Below, in pieces: positions 40,558-54,092 of a stretch of 64,000 bases of DNA. Position 1 is the first letter of the stretch, and the number at the start of each line of letters is the position of its first letter. Under the pieces are notes generated by a model. It had not been told where the DNA came from, did not search any database, and worked only from the letters and a program-made list of their open reading frames with translations. This DNA comes from Oscheius tipulae. Its lineage: Eukaryota; Nematoda; Chromadorea; Rhabditida; Rhabditidae. The DNA lies in the NCBI GenBank assembly GCA_037178975.1, contig JASJZH010000006.1, positions 4,092,001-4,156,000 on the forward strand. The letters run 5' to 3'. A program made the translations under genes and the position numbers.

Positions 40558-43500
40558 GCCTGTACATTCTCTTTATATGCTTTTTCTTCTTCTCTGTAAC
40601 AATTTCTATCGTTTTCCAATTACTGACCGGAAGGTCCCTGTACATAGTTATTCCAATTCAATTTGTACATTCAACTTTAGCCAAATCTAGGCTTTTCCAG
40701 GCTGGAAAGTCTTTTGCCTAGACTCAATCTAGGCGCCACTCACACAACCGTTTAGGTGACTTGTATGATTTGTTAAGTGCATCTCTTGAGGATGAGTATC
40801 CGGTAATTATAGTATGTGTACATCCATCGGGGCGTAGAAAGACTCAAACCCGGTATCATTCTGTTGACTGTTATAATATGCCCTCATTTAGCGTGATACT
40901 CTCCTTCACTGCAATCTACTGATATTATGTGTAGTCTGTGCATCATTCCGGTTAGTAACTGTCATGTATACCTTTACGAGCACGTGTTATTATTTAGCGG
41001 TTATATAATATTAAATCTTATAACTTTTCCTTGTGATGCAATTCGCGGAATGGGAACAGCGGTTTCTACAGAGAGGGCCGCAGCAGGGGTCACTCGGTTT
41101 GAGCAGCTGACCCGCTTAGAACAGATTGCGCGGCGAGCCGGGCACGGTATAACTAACCAGAAACACTCAACCCCGCGCGACCGGCCATTTTGCCTCGGCT
41201 ATTTGGCCAGTTACCCAACCATTTTCGAGTCTGTCTCTTTGTCTTTAGACAATTGCCTGTTACCCAAGATCGATCTTATCCTTGACCCGTTCCTCATTTG
41301 CCTCGGCGCTCTAAATCTTGTGACAGCCTTTTACTATCAGTTAAGCCATCTTTCTCCGGGTCACACCATTTGAATTCTTTGGCGCGAATTGGTGATTCAA
41401 GAGACGGGCTGCGACATTCATAAGCTAACAATAACTAGCACTTTTCTGACTCACTGGAAGTTTGAAACCCTGAAAGAAAATACGACACAAACGTGTTTCT
41501 TTTGGGGGATACCATGCAAATTCAAACAGCTGCAGACGGTGCCAGTTCGCGTGCTATCCTTGGATAGCTTTTTCAAAACAGCTGTCCCGCGCACTCTCCT
41601 TCTGTATAGCACAGCACTGGTGTAGCTTTCTCAATGTCTTTGAGCGGTCAACAATACTAATGCTGTCGTAGAAGGTAGCTTGTTTATTTGCGCCAGTTTG
41701 CCAAAACTATTACCGACACTACCTTGATCAAATATTTGCAGCAGCATGCCTCTCCCTCTTGTTTTGTGGTCGTTCGAGAAGATATTGCCGAATTGGTTGG
41801 AAAGTGATAAGAGTGTGTCGAGGTCCTTGCGGCGCTGTCTCTCTGTTTACGGGTAGATCAGCAGTTATGCGTGATCGTACAGGGCCGCTGGTCATCTCTT
41901 GAGCACCCCAACGAGACCTTAATCCCGCGCGCTGTTAACCAGCGCCCTCGGCCATTGTACGCGCAGCTTAGCAGTCCTTTGTTTTCACCTGTGTTTGTCC
42001 CCTCCGGGCTTCTTCTCCCTTTTCAGACTCCTTTCACGCTTCTTTTTTTGTTCTTCCCGAAAGAGGCTGCGAATCTGTTCGGTCCAATTTTGACACACCA
42101 CAAGCCCACACTTTGTCGCTAGCATCTCAAGTGGCTCTACCACGGCTCCACTGAACCTGTTGCGTGCAAAAGTGGCGTTTTTAATAATCAATTTTTTCAT
42201 TCGCTTTTTTTGCTGACATATTCTGTCCTTTTCATTTTTGGTCGCGAACTTTTTCTTCGCAGCTTTATTAGCTTCACTGGCTTTCCCGTAGAACACAAAA
42301 GGAACTTCCTTTGAAAGGAAGATTTGGGTTTCCGTTCGACTGCACTTACAGCCTGCAAAAAAGCTGTGATCGTGGTCTAAATCTGACACGTTTCTCATCC
42401 CGAAATTTTCTTTTCAGCTTAATCCTGTCGCATAAATTAGTTCCCGTTGATTGGTTTCGTTGCAGATGAGAGCCGAAATCGTCGTTTCCACAGTTCCGTG
42501 ATCTCCGTGTTTCAATTCAAACTTGGAAGCCTTTAACCCAATTTGGCCTGCTGAATTGCCTTCGTTAGCAGAAAAAGCAAAGTAATTTAAGAAGGAGCTG
42601 CAAGAACTCCTTTCCAAATAGAGCAGTCTTCCGCCCGCTCTGTCACGCGGTGTTTAATTAAGAAGAACTATTTTCTCACACACTCCAACCAACAAAAAAT
42701 ACGGATTGAACTCTCACCGGCGCGACACCCCTCATCTTACAATACCTTATCATCTTTTGCTTATCGAGGGTCTGGCGCCGACTCTTTATTTTCACATATA
42801 AAGCGTATTTGAAGTGGGTTTCACGAGCTTTATGAAGCCTAGTGCATTCCTGAGACCTAGTCTATGATTTGCGAATTACTTAAGAGGTGGGTTGTATTTC
42901 ACTCCATGCCGGGCGATTTTTGACCAGCTCTTTTTCCTCTTCTTTGCTTAGACCGAAGGTTAAAAACACTTAGTGATCAGATATTTCTTTTTTCAAAATA
43001 AGTCCTTTCTGATTATTAATAGCTTCGGCTAATCCACTATTGGTTTCCTTGGTTTCTGGTCCTAATCCTCGGAACATCGGGTGATCTTGTCGTCTATGGA
43101 TAGGCCGGCACACAACGGCAACCGCTCTAAAAGTGGTTCCTTAAGAGCGATAGCTTGTCTTATTCACCTTCAAAACGGCTCGATGACAGGCTTTTCTGCC
43201 ATTCGTGTCGTTCTTTTGACACTTTCTGAAAGATTTTGTTCGTTATTAGAAGCCGTCTATTTGCACTTCCTCCTTTGGAACAAACTGAAATCTGAAACCT
43301 TTCATTAAAAACTTTGTTTCATTTGTGCGTTCATTAAAAAGCGACGATTTCGTTTCTAGAACAAAATCCCGAAAGCAAACTGATTTCCTTGGGCAAACAA
43401 CGTTCCTCAATTGGAAATCGAGGGCAAGTCAAACAGCTTGTTGCTTTATGCCTGTTCCTCCGTTTGGATTCAATTTGAACCGCCCACTCATATCTTCTTT

Positions 43501-43811
43501 GAAGTTTTTGGACTCTTTAAAGCTAACACGTGTATCTCGATTCTCCCCTTACTGGTTCCATTTCCATAATCGCTGCTTGTTGCCGTCGTGACTTGCGTGC
43601 TTGTCAAAACAAGAAATCTAACGCCTACCTTAGTTACATCCACAATCACTTTCAAAACAATAGCTTTGTCTGAGAATGATATTCTCAGGAAATTATCGAA
43701 TGTTATTGAATAAGTGCGTCGTTACTCAGCCGCCCCCAGCCATCTTCGATTTTGTTGCCAGCGATAGCTCTCTCTTCGGTGTGAACCGCTCATACCATGC
43801 ATTTCAGCAAC
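40558..43811. other. 3.25-kb intergenic region between unk and syndapin
   Basis: I find no supported gene. Frames up to about 140 codons exist (for example 41985-42398 on the minus strand) but lack splice support, family resemblance or coding-like codon use. The last 80 bases contain the syndapin 5' region, ending in GCATTTCAG four bases before the ATG. Confidence 0.45.
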
Positions 43812-45710
43812 ATGGCAGCTGACGTAATGGCGCCCGGCTTTTGGGAAATCGGAAGTTACAAGCACAATATCCGTAGAATCAAGGTAATTTTTCGAGAATG
43901 TTAATTAACTGTATCTTTAGGACAGTGTACGTCAATTAGACGAGTATGCAAAGATGACAAAAGAGAGGGCTGAAATTGAAGAACACTATGCTAGATCACT
44001 TCAACAATTTAGTGACAAGTGGAACAACCATGTTGAGAGGTAATGCAGTTGACTTGCATTTTCAATTTAACCGTTTTAGGACTGTTCCTGCGGGCTCGGT
44101 GAAAACTGCGTGGATCAATGTCATCGCCGAGGCAGCAGGTCTGTCTGAGCAGCACGGCCGAGTCAAAGACCGTCTTATCAATGAGGTATCAAGTTCACTT
44201 GTATTTTTGCGGTAAAATGTGTTTAGATTTTCAACACTCTGGCAACCTATCGCAAGGAAAACCATCATATGTCTGCATTCCGTGGCTTGAAAGAAACACG
44301 CGAGATCGAGGAGGCCTTCGAGAAGGTAAGTTCTTGATTCTATGTAGTCGGTTTAACAAGCGACAACCCGTTGTCCATGAGGGGCGATTGTGTACTTTAA
44401 GGGAATTCCAAATGTGTGCTAATGAGATAAGGGGGACTCGCTTGCGGGCACTGTACATAGTGCGAGAAACTTTCCTGAATTGCGTCTGAAGAAAGTGTTG
44501 CTTTCAGGCTCAAAAGCAATGGAAGAAGCTTCACGACAAAATGGAATCCAACAAGAAGTCGTACTACTCCGCGTGTAGACAGGAGAAGTCCGCTCAAGTG
44601 AATCTGAACAATTGCCAAGCTGATACTTCAGTGTCTGCCGACGGTGCACAGAAATTCCGAGACCGGGTGGACAAGGCAAAGGAGGAAGTGAACAAGACAC
44701 GACAAGGCTATGAAAAGTACCTCAACGAGCTCAGCCAATACAGATATGATAGATTGCGGTACTTCAAAATTGTTCTTTTAGGACTCCTTACGTGGAAAGT
44801 ATGTCCTTTGTTTTTGACAAGTGTCAACAGAATGAGCTCAAAAGAAGCAAGTTCTTCTTAGAAATCGCTGGAAGCACTGAAAGTGTGCTGGTCGATCTAC
44901 TAAAAAATCCAAGGTAAGCTATTCCCCGGATCGACAAATAAACTACTTTTAGATTCATTGGGCTGCATAACCAATTGGAGACGACCATTCGATCACTCGG
45001 AGATGCTTCCATTCAAAACGATCTCAAGCAGTGGTCTGCTCAAAATGGTGTTGAGGCTCCAACTATTTGGCCCACTTTTGAGGTAAATTCGCTCAACCCG
45101 TTTTCACAAAATTCTTCAGGAGTACTCTCCGGAAATGAGAAGCATCGCCCATAGCAAAGGAGGTTCTAAGAACGTAGAAGCTGGCGGTGTTGTCCTTACC
45201 CGTCAGATTGTAAAGTCGGATGATGTTCCAGCACCTGGTCCGGCATCCAGTGCCAACAGCGACCATGGAAAGGGCAGCAGTGACTCGGACACGAGCACTT
45301 TCGATAGTAGAAAAACTGACAGCAAGTACAATCCAATGGGATCAAAATGGAATGAAGATAACAGAGGTAAGAGAGAATGTCTTTCTCTAAACTGAACGTT
45401 TTCAGCCTCTCCTGAGTCGCCTCCCCTGTCCACCAACACGCCTGATTCAGCTAAATATGGCGAATTTGACGATTTCCAGGGAACACATGTGGTGAAATCG
45501 AGTGCAACGGTTTTGTATGACTATAATCCCGTGGAAAATGATGAAATTCAACTCAAGAAAGGTATGGGTGATCTTTCTAGACGGCGAAACCAGCGATTTT
45601 AAGGTGAGACTATCGAGCTTTTGTCGGAACCCGATTCACTTGGATGGTGCACGGGAAGAAGAAATGGAGAGGTGGGACTGTTCCCTGCCAGCTACGTACA
45701 AGTAATCTAG
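43812..45710 (+). CDS. sdpn-1: Syndapin/PACSIN, F-BAR plus SH3 protein
   Basis: Syndapins bend membranes and link dynamin and N-WASP to endocytosis. The ATG at 43812 follows an acceptor by four bases. The F-BAR domain fills exons 1-7: FWEIGSYKHNIRRIK, LDEYAKMTKERAEIEEHYAR, TAWINVIAEAAGLSEQHGRV, HHMSAFRGLKETREIEEAFE, KKSYYSACRQEKSAQVNL, VESMSFVFDKCQQNELKRSK. A Ser/Asp-rich linker follows (about 45120-45470), then a C-terminal SH3 domain: ATVLYDYNPVENDEIQLKKG split by a 42-base-scale intron from ETIELLSEPDSLGWCTGRRN and GLFPASYVQVI. Stop TAG at 45708-45710. Ten exons. No NPF motif is visible in the linker, so EHD binding may be missing or use another motif. Confidence 0.95.
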
Positions 45711-45812
45711 AGATCCAGAAGAAAACAACCAGATTATTCCATGTTGCCTTGTGCTATCGCAGTGTCATGGAGGAATACATTTTTAGTTACAAATGAATTT
45801 TAACCGTATCTG

Positions 45813-47019
45813 TTAGATGTTGCTCTTCTGACAGCCGAAGAGGGAAACAAGCTCTCCTACATGGTCCAGCTAGACATTGTACCATTTACTTTTGTTTTAA
45901 AGATACTCACCAAAATATCAGCGTGTGGTTCAAGATACTCCCTGCTTCCAACTCCGGATAATACTCCAACTCCTGCTCGAAGACCGGCCGATCGAGCTAG
46001 ACCAAGATCTGCGACCGTGTCTCCCACCATGATGGCATCCTACAAGCTTTGCATTTTGGCTTGATTCTATTTTTGTACTTCTGGATCGACTTGAAGGTTT
46101 TTACAAATGGCCAATGCGTTGTGTGGATGAGGTTTCGGCATGCTACCCAAATCGTCGCCGCACATAATATCGTCAACCAGACCTTCGACTCCAGTCTGTC
46201 TTAGCATCATCACAGTACTGTTTCTGAAAGTAACTTTCAATAGTCTAGATTGTGTAAATTACCTGTTGTCGGCAGTACAAATAGCAATTTTAACGTAGGC
46301 TCTTTTGAGATCGACGAACAGTTTGTGTAGGTGCTGCAACTCCCTTAGCGATTGTGTACTTCTCTTAAAGCTTTCTCTTATGCAACTATCGACTAAAGCT
46401 TCGGCCTGAAAACCTATGTCTATATCATTCAAACCAAGTCTTTACGATATGTGTAGGTACTTCTTTCTTGTCCAGAAGTGATGTCAGTGTGTTCCTGATC
46501 TGACCCATGGTACCTTCGGCGAGCAGGCCCGGTCCGACCTGATATCATTGTTGTGAAAACGGAAAGAACATTTGCTACCTTTCGTTGAACGGGACAGAAC
46601 CCCAGCAATTGATAAACTTCACTTTCGATTGACAGTCCAGTTCCTTGTTTCAAGCTGCAGAATGAAGTGCAAAAGATTACGATCTACTTTTACCTTTGAG
46701 CGGTTGACATTGCCCAAGGAATCCACATTTCATGGAAACAAATAAGTGTTCCGTCCTTGTCAAAAATCACTAATTTTGGCTTATCCATAACGCTTAGTTT
46801 GTAAGCAGGCTGGTAGGTGGTAGGCACATCAAAATGCTTAGCTGGGATGACATTGGCAGCAGAGGCGACCGCTCGACCAGCAGTTTTTTGAACACGGAAA
46901 GTGTTCAATGCTGAGCATAATTGTAAGAAAACCATAAAATCTATACCAATGTCCGCCTGGCGAAAGAGTTTGAGCGTCGATCTCATGTTCTGTTCGTCCT
47001 CAGGAGTTACCCTAAACAT
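45813..47019 (-). CDS. HAD-superfamily phosphatase-like hydrolase
   Basis: The haloacid dehalogenase fold is clear from four motifs in order: motif I KLVIFDKDGTL (nucleophile and acid/base Asp in D-K-D), motif II KIAICTADNR, motif III lysine in KPHPHNALAICKNLQ, and motif IV IMVGDTVADLGLARSAGL (Asp pair for Mg). After motif I, CFHEMWIPWAMSTA forms part of the cap. The last exon (acceptor at CAATGTCTAG) reads LDHVGELVSLFGCQKSNI and ends at 45815-45813. The modelled start at 47019 (MFRVTPEDEQNMRSTLKLFR) leaves a presequence of about 80 residues with Arg/Ala and few acids further in (QKTAGRAVASAANVIP). Mitochondrial targeting is possible but unproven. Substrate unknown; the closest general class is phosphoglycolate-phosphatase-like. 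Confidence 0.8.
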
Positions 47020-48956
47020 GATTTTTAATTGTAAGCAAAAAATAGTTGGATAGAGCCTGCTCTCAGACAAAAGCAATACAGGATTTCACGAAATTTAAGA
47101 GGAAGTAGCGGAAAACTGCAGCAGCAAAGGTGTGAAGGGAGCTGTACCTGATTAGCTTCCACCTTTGGCTTTTGTTTAAAAAAGGAGAAGGTCAGCGAAG
47201 ACAACTGTGAAACTTTACGGTTTGAAGAAGACACTGAAAGGGGAGGGGCAGACAGAAATCGCGCATGTTCATGTTCCTTTTTAACAAGTTCACGTGAAGT
47301 TTCAACAGCAGCCCGGAAGAATCAACACGACGGAACTGACTGTGCGATCTTTTGTGTCCGACCTTCTAGATCAACCCACAAGGATGTTTTGACGAACCTG
47401 ATCAGATAAAGGTCTATCTGTCTATGACAAGCTGGTGGGTCTCATAGACCAGCGCTTACCATGTCTGGAAGAAAGACATCCTGACAGATTCTGACTATAT
47501 GTTCTGGCCGGGAGAGATAGTAGTTTTCTGGAACTGAACCTCTTTATGTACCGAAGATATGGCCGCTTACGTAGCATCACCTGCTGATGAAGCGTTGAAA
47601 GCCCTCTAGCTATCACTAAAAATAGTGGGTTTTTCCTCAGAATGAAGGCCAACGTCCTGGACAAAGTATTCGTTTTTGTGTAGAATGTGCTCAAAGCACC
47701 AAGATAGTATGGTTCTGGCAGAATTCAACCTCGATAAACTGCGATTGTCTGTCTGATGTAAGATTCAATTCATTTTAGTATTCGACCATGTAGCATCTCA
47801 GTCCCAGTTTCTGCAGGTTCCAACTTTTTAGATAATCACGTCCTCCAAACACCAATTTGCGCAATTTGCCATTTATCAATATCAACATCAACAACGGCAT
47901 GCATTGTGAAAGTGATTCATTTTGCTCTCGCGAGCCTTTTTCTCAATTTATGGTGATACTTTACACCTCATAGGCGACCCCCGAAAAGATGCGGAGAACA
48001 TCGTTTCAGCTTCGTCTGCGTCTCTCCATAAACAGCATATCTGTTTCCTCTAACCATCTGCGTCGTGTCTTTCTGCGTGTTAAAACTAGGTATCTGCTGG
48101 AAACTGTAGCTTTGTTATTTTCATGCAACTTTCCTGTTGATATTCGTAACCTGCGCTACTTTGTGTGTTTGAATCCCTATTAATGGCACTGTCTCTTTGG
48201 AAGTTTAGGACTAAAAAGAACTTTTGTGTAGTAGTGCGCGCTCTCAGACATAATGTTTGCCTGCGGAGGAATTCCTAGCGCGCTGCGGTCCACTATGATA
48301 ATTGTTGGAGCGGGCTGAGAGCGCTCCGCTATTGGTCAATTGGGCGCGTCGACCAATCAGCGAGGAGCGCCGCAAGTGCTGAGGGAGATGTCTGAAAGTA
48401 GAGTTTTCCTCAAAAGTGTTAATAACTCGATTTGGAGATGACCAAGTAATGCCAAATTCATTCCTCCCGGGCAAAAAACCGCGACCTCTCAGATAAAAAT
48501 AGTTACGACTCTTCGCAGTCCCTAATTACAAAATGACATTTACGCTTTTTCGGATTCTGTTGGCTTGTGTTTATTGATCCGCGTCGCAGTGCCGCTTCGC
48601 ACAGACGCACTAGGTCAGTCTTCAACCACCATTACATTGATGCGGTTGTCTAGTTATTCTTCTCTGCATACCATATTGCTTTTCTCTTATACAAAAATTT
48701 CCATCAAACTTATTGATTTTTCGAGTTTTGGTGAACATGCTCATGCTAAACAGCTAAAAGTTAGTTTCTATATTCTTTCACAAGGTTTTCGTAATAGACT
48801 CGCTTTTGATTATCGATTGGACTGGATCAATAGAGACTTCGCATCACGTGCTGCACATTTCATAACCCCTTTTACTTTTTCCAAAACATTGCAGTCTTCG
48901 ACTTTTTTCTTTTATCATCTCAACCTCACACTTATTTCCAGTAATTATCTTGTGAA
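47020..48956. other. Divergent region between HAD phosphatase (-) and histone H3.3 (+)
   Basis: 1.9 kb with no supported gene. It holds a compact CCAAT-containing GC-rich block at 48239-48380 that may drive the H3.3 gene. Confidence 0.5.
48331..48363. promoter_or_regulatory. Inverted CCAAT pair upstream of histone H3.3
   Basis: ATTGGTC (48331-48337) and GACCAAT (48351-48357) form a perfect inverted pair separated by 13 bases, followed at once by CAGCGA. NF-Y-type factors bind CCAAT. It lies about 600 bases before the H3.3 start, in a locally GC-rich stretch. Confidence 0.45.
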
Positions 48957-49482
<526 letters not shown>

Positions 49483-49882
49483 GCAGCTCGGTTAACTGAT
49501 TTCCACTCAATCCCAATGTATTCGCCTAATATGCATCTCCTGTAACCCAACGAGACGGCTTTTTCTCATGTACTCTTTGATTGTATTTACTCAACCACAA
49601 TACATCCAATAAACCTCATATGTTATCGAAACTGTTTTTTTTCATTTGGCAACAACTGATCATGCGAGCTTGGAGAGACAACCAAACCCAACTATTTATT
49701 CCACAAAGATTTTGAGATCCAGAAAAGAAAGTGTATGGGGATAGACTTGGAGATCTTAGGAAAATCACAGGGATTTTATACGACTACGGGCAAGATTTAG
49801 AAAGACAACCATCGGGGAATGAAAGAACCCTAAAATGTAATTGAAAGTCCGACATAGATCTGATAAACAATTGCTACGTATT
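49483..49882. other. Convergent 3' regions, H3.3 and unknown lysine-rich gene
   Basis: 400 bases holding the H3.3 3' UTR and the end of the minus-strand neighbour. No other feature is seen. Confidence 0.5.
49608..49613 (+). terminator. Poly(A) signal of histone H3.3
   Basis: AATAAA 126 bases after the stop codon. It supports a polyadenylated, replication-independent histone mRNA. Confidence 0.7.
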
Positions 49883-51338
49883 CTAAGAGCTTTCGACAGT
49901 AGCGGCCGATATAGTTGGAGGAGCTTCTACCGCTGTATTTGCCAATTCCAAAGGTAGGGCAGAAGATTCTTTGCTATCAGAAGCGACTTCACTGTTCTTT
50001 GCGTGATCAGCCGCTTCAGTTTCTACCGGCTTAACGGAATTGTCAGTTTCTGGCACCATCTCCTTAGATTCTGCGGTGTTTTCAGTTCTTTTGTCCACGA
50101 TGTCAGCAGTTTTCGGCTCTACAGGGGGAGTCTCATGAACCAAGGGAGTTTTGGCTTGAATTGTTGGATGCGAAGTAGCCATTTTCTTCTCAGCTTTCTT
50201 CTTGGCGACTCCGTTTGGACGTGGAATGAAAGTAAACTTGATTCCCTCGTGAATACCGTTGACCGTATCAGCCGGTATAGTTTTTCTAAATTGAGACTGA
50301 TTCAAAACAGAAATGTTTACCTTTGATTTTTGTTGGAAAAGATTTTGTACGGAAGAGCTTTCTTGGCATGAAGAACGTTGTTTTTGATTCGAGGCTGGGA
50401 TGCCTTCGTCACTCCTCCAGAGCTCTTATTGCTTCTAGATCCAGAAGTGTGGCGGGCTACCTGAGCCGAAGTTTGAGTGTTTCGACTGACTGCGTTTTTC
50501 ATCGAATATTTATTGTTGATGAGTTGCTCGCTCTTAAGATTTACAAATGAACAAACTCATGACCGAAATACCTTTGCAGTTTTCTTCGCTGTTTCAGAAA
50601 ACACGCTGTCGATGATGGATACAATCTTGGCTTTGGCCCGTTCCTCTTCCTGCTTTTGCTCAGTAGTCATGGGCTGCTCTTTCGCTTTCACAGCCTGCAA
50701 CATGTTTTGGCTTCAAAATGTGCTCCTATACCTTGGGCTTCGATTTTGCTGAAGGTCTGCTCCGTTTTCTTCCACCAGGTTCTTCCCGACGGAGCAAGTG
50801 GGCAAAATCATGCAGAGGGTCAATATCGTATTTGTCCTAAACAGACTTCTTTGCAAAACGAATCCTGTAAAAACCAACACTCATGTCCATTTCGATGCAT
50901 CCCTTGTACCAATGGTCTCCTTTTTCGTCCAACAGATTGCACAAGGCTTTCCGCACCTCCATAGCTCGTTGTACTTCTTTTTTCACTATTTGAACTCGTT
51001 TTCGTAAAGCATCTGTCTGCTAAAACGATTAAAATTGTAAAACTTTCAAGTGACAACTGACCGCTTCTATTGCGTCAAACTTTTCTTGTAGAAGAAGTTG
51101 TTTTATTCTATAGCGTTCCGATTTAGGTGATACTGAACGCTCTATCCGGGAATATACAACTTTTCTTGAAGGTCCAGGCTGAAAATTACTTCATTAAGGA
51201 AAAACAATAGTTGCACTGCTCGACAACAGATCTTATTCCATATATGACTAGTTTTGAGTGAAAGGTTGAAGTATGTTCCAACTGTCGTTTCCATCCCACC
51301 TGGCTATGTTGGTATGTTGAAACTATTGGTTCCGCCAT
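49883..51338 (-). CDS. Unrecognised lysine-rich, largely disordered protein
   Basis: I do not recognise the family. The ATG at 51338-51336 reads MAEPIVSTYQHSQ. The next exons give a helical, probably coiled segment: SERYRIKQLLLQEKFDAIEA, then LRKRVQIVKKEVQRAMEVRK and ALCNLLDEKGDHWYKGC. An Arg/Lys patch follows (RREEPGGRKRSRPSAKSKPK), a likely nuclear signal, then a helix with IVSIIDSVFSETAKKTAK. A Ser/Thr/Asn-rich basic stretch comes next, then IPADTVNGIHEGIKFTFIPR and an acidic Glu/Ala/Ser tail ending at the TAG at 49885-49883. Seven exons. The layout (short coiled coil, basic middle, acidic end) fits a chromatin or microtubule-associated scaffold, but that is only inference. An E2F-like palindrome lies in the shared upstream region. 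Confidence 0.7.
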
Positions 51339-52487
51339 TTTTCTGCATCTACTTCATTCCTGCGTCTCCCTCCTTTACAACAGTATCATTGGAAATCAAA
51401 AGAACGGACTAGGTAGAAACTGCGCCGTGGATAATGTTCTTGACAGGATGCCACGCGTCGCGGCACGCGTGCGGCTGTTTAAACAAGCATTACCACAATC
51501 GGCAACCCAATTGCTAATCTTGGTAGTTTGCAAAAAAAGAATCTTAAGATTTCTGAAATTTTGGGATTTAAATTTTTGTCTCATTTGTTAACCATTTGTC
51601 ACACAAAATTTTTTCTAGCAAGATCACTAATCTGACCTTCTTGGGAAAATAGCTGTCGTGACCCAGTTCTTCTGTTCTTCTTTATGCGACCTTAATTATA
51701 CACATGAGGTCAGTTAACTAAAAGGTTAACGATCGAACACCGGCCATTGTCAGTGGCTTTTGTATTCAAATCAGTTTCGTCGCCTCGTTCGCGCGAAACC
51801 CTCCATTTGCATAAAAACCTGTCATTGATCTTTCCCCATTTGAGCGACTGGAAACAGTTTGTCAGATACCCTATTTCGTCAGTCTGGTCATAAGCCTAGA
51901 TTTCACCCGTAGTAATACTTTTAATTTTATTATCTTCTCATCTTTCTCTCACTGAAGTGCTCTCCATTATGCAATACTGGAATGAAGTGCTTTGTGTCTG
52001 TTCCATCCGAATGGGTTCTTTTGAACGGACGCGCGGAAATGTCAGTTTTATTCTGACACATCTGGACCTCTTGCCAACACACTCGGCCAGTGACTAACTG
52101 CTCCTTACGCAAGCAACAAAAATCTAATCAGCACCCTCGCCCAGTCACAACCAGCGAACAGCATCTCCGATACTCTTTTTCTTAAAGAGCTGGATATGCT
52201 GCATCTCCGGATTGTTTGCATTATTTGATAGACCCGTCTCAGATAGCATCTCCTCGCGACCACCCTTGCGTCAAACCTTTACTGTTCTTGTCCGCTCAGC
52301 GCACCTGCTGACTCATGGTTTCTCCTAATGCATCATACCCGCAAAAAACTGTCTCGCAGGACCTTCCACGTATTCTCAAATAACGGCACGGACCGCACCT
52401 GTTTCTTCTGGCTTTCTTTCTTTCTGACCCATCTTTTTCTCAAGTGTAATACTTTTTTCTCAGGCGGGCACCCTCTCCTCGCCTAGC
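51339..52487. other. Divergent promoter region, lysine-rich gene (-) and sem-5 (+)
   Basis: 1.15 kb without a supported gene. It includes TTCGCGCGAA at 51788-51797 and two ACGCGT sites about 14 bases apart near 51451-51470. The sem-5 5' UTR begins after the acceptor TTTTTTCTCAG near 52462. Confidence 0.5.
51788..51797. promoter_or_regulatory. E2F/DP-like palindrome
   Basis: TTCGCGCGAA is a perfect 10-base palindrome matching the core of E2F/DP sites (TTTSGCGC). It lies about 450 bases upstream of the lysine-rich gene and 690 bases upstream of sem-5. Confidence 0.4.
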
Positions 52488-53432
<945 letters not shown>

Positions 53433-54092
53433 TCCAGTGTTATCTAGTTAGTTGCGACTCTTAATAACTCTGACGTAGACCGTCTACTCTGCCAAATGTC
53501 AGTATTTCATCCAAATTCCAGTCATTCTTCTTCCAAAACTGCTCACACTGGTTGCTCTTAAACATTTATTATTATGACCTTCAGGATTAGAAGTTGTATT
53601 CTTATTTGCCCCCCTTGGCCCCCAAAGTTAGGCTCCCATACGTGTCATTTAAGGAAAGGCTGCTCAAAAACTACTTACTGCCTTTCCTAGTCAACATCCA
53701 GTGATTGTTGCTCTTACTCAGTGTGATCAAAATTTTGTCTTTGAGGGTCTTCCAAAATTCTCCACGATTATCTCATCTTTGTATTCTGGTTACTTGCCAA
53801 CAGTTATGCTAGTATTAATAAAAACTTATTTCTTTTCTTGGCAGCCAATATGTAGTTGTTAGATCAATTGATACTGATGCGATAGAAGTGCAAGAATAGA
53901 GAACAACTAACAACTGCCTTCTCTGGAGTGTGGCGATCTAAGTGGAAAGCAATTTCGTTGAAAAGTCATCCTATGCTTTCGCCCGCAGCGATCAATGTGT
54001 TCTCAAGTGGCCTGCCCTATCGTAATCCATAGCTCGAACATCCCGAACACCATTCCTTCACACCTTTGTTCTCACATGTATGGATGTTTCAG
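53433..54092. other. Spacer between sem-5 and sideroflexin
   Basis: 660 bases carrying the sem-5 3' UTR and the sideroflexin upstream region. An ATAAAA-type poly(A) variant occurs near 53818. No gene is seen. Confidence 0.45.

Noticed and set aside
41985-42398. 137-codon basic minus-strand frame in the unk-syndapin gap
   Set aside because: Low-complexity Lys/Arg-rich translation of AT-rich DNA, no splice context, no recognisable domain.
50840-50900. Frame break in the lysine-rich gene at the MDMS/DKYD junction (possible frameshift)
   Set aside because: Using GTTGGT as donor (after AGT) and TTTAG as acceptor keeps phase 0, so no frameshift is needed.
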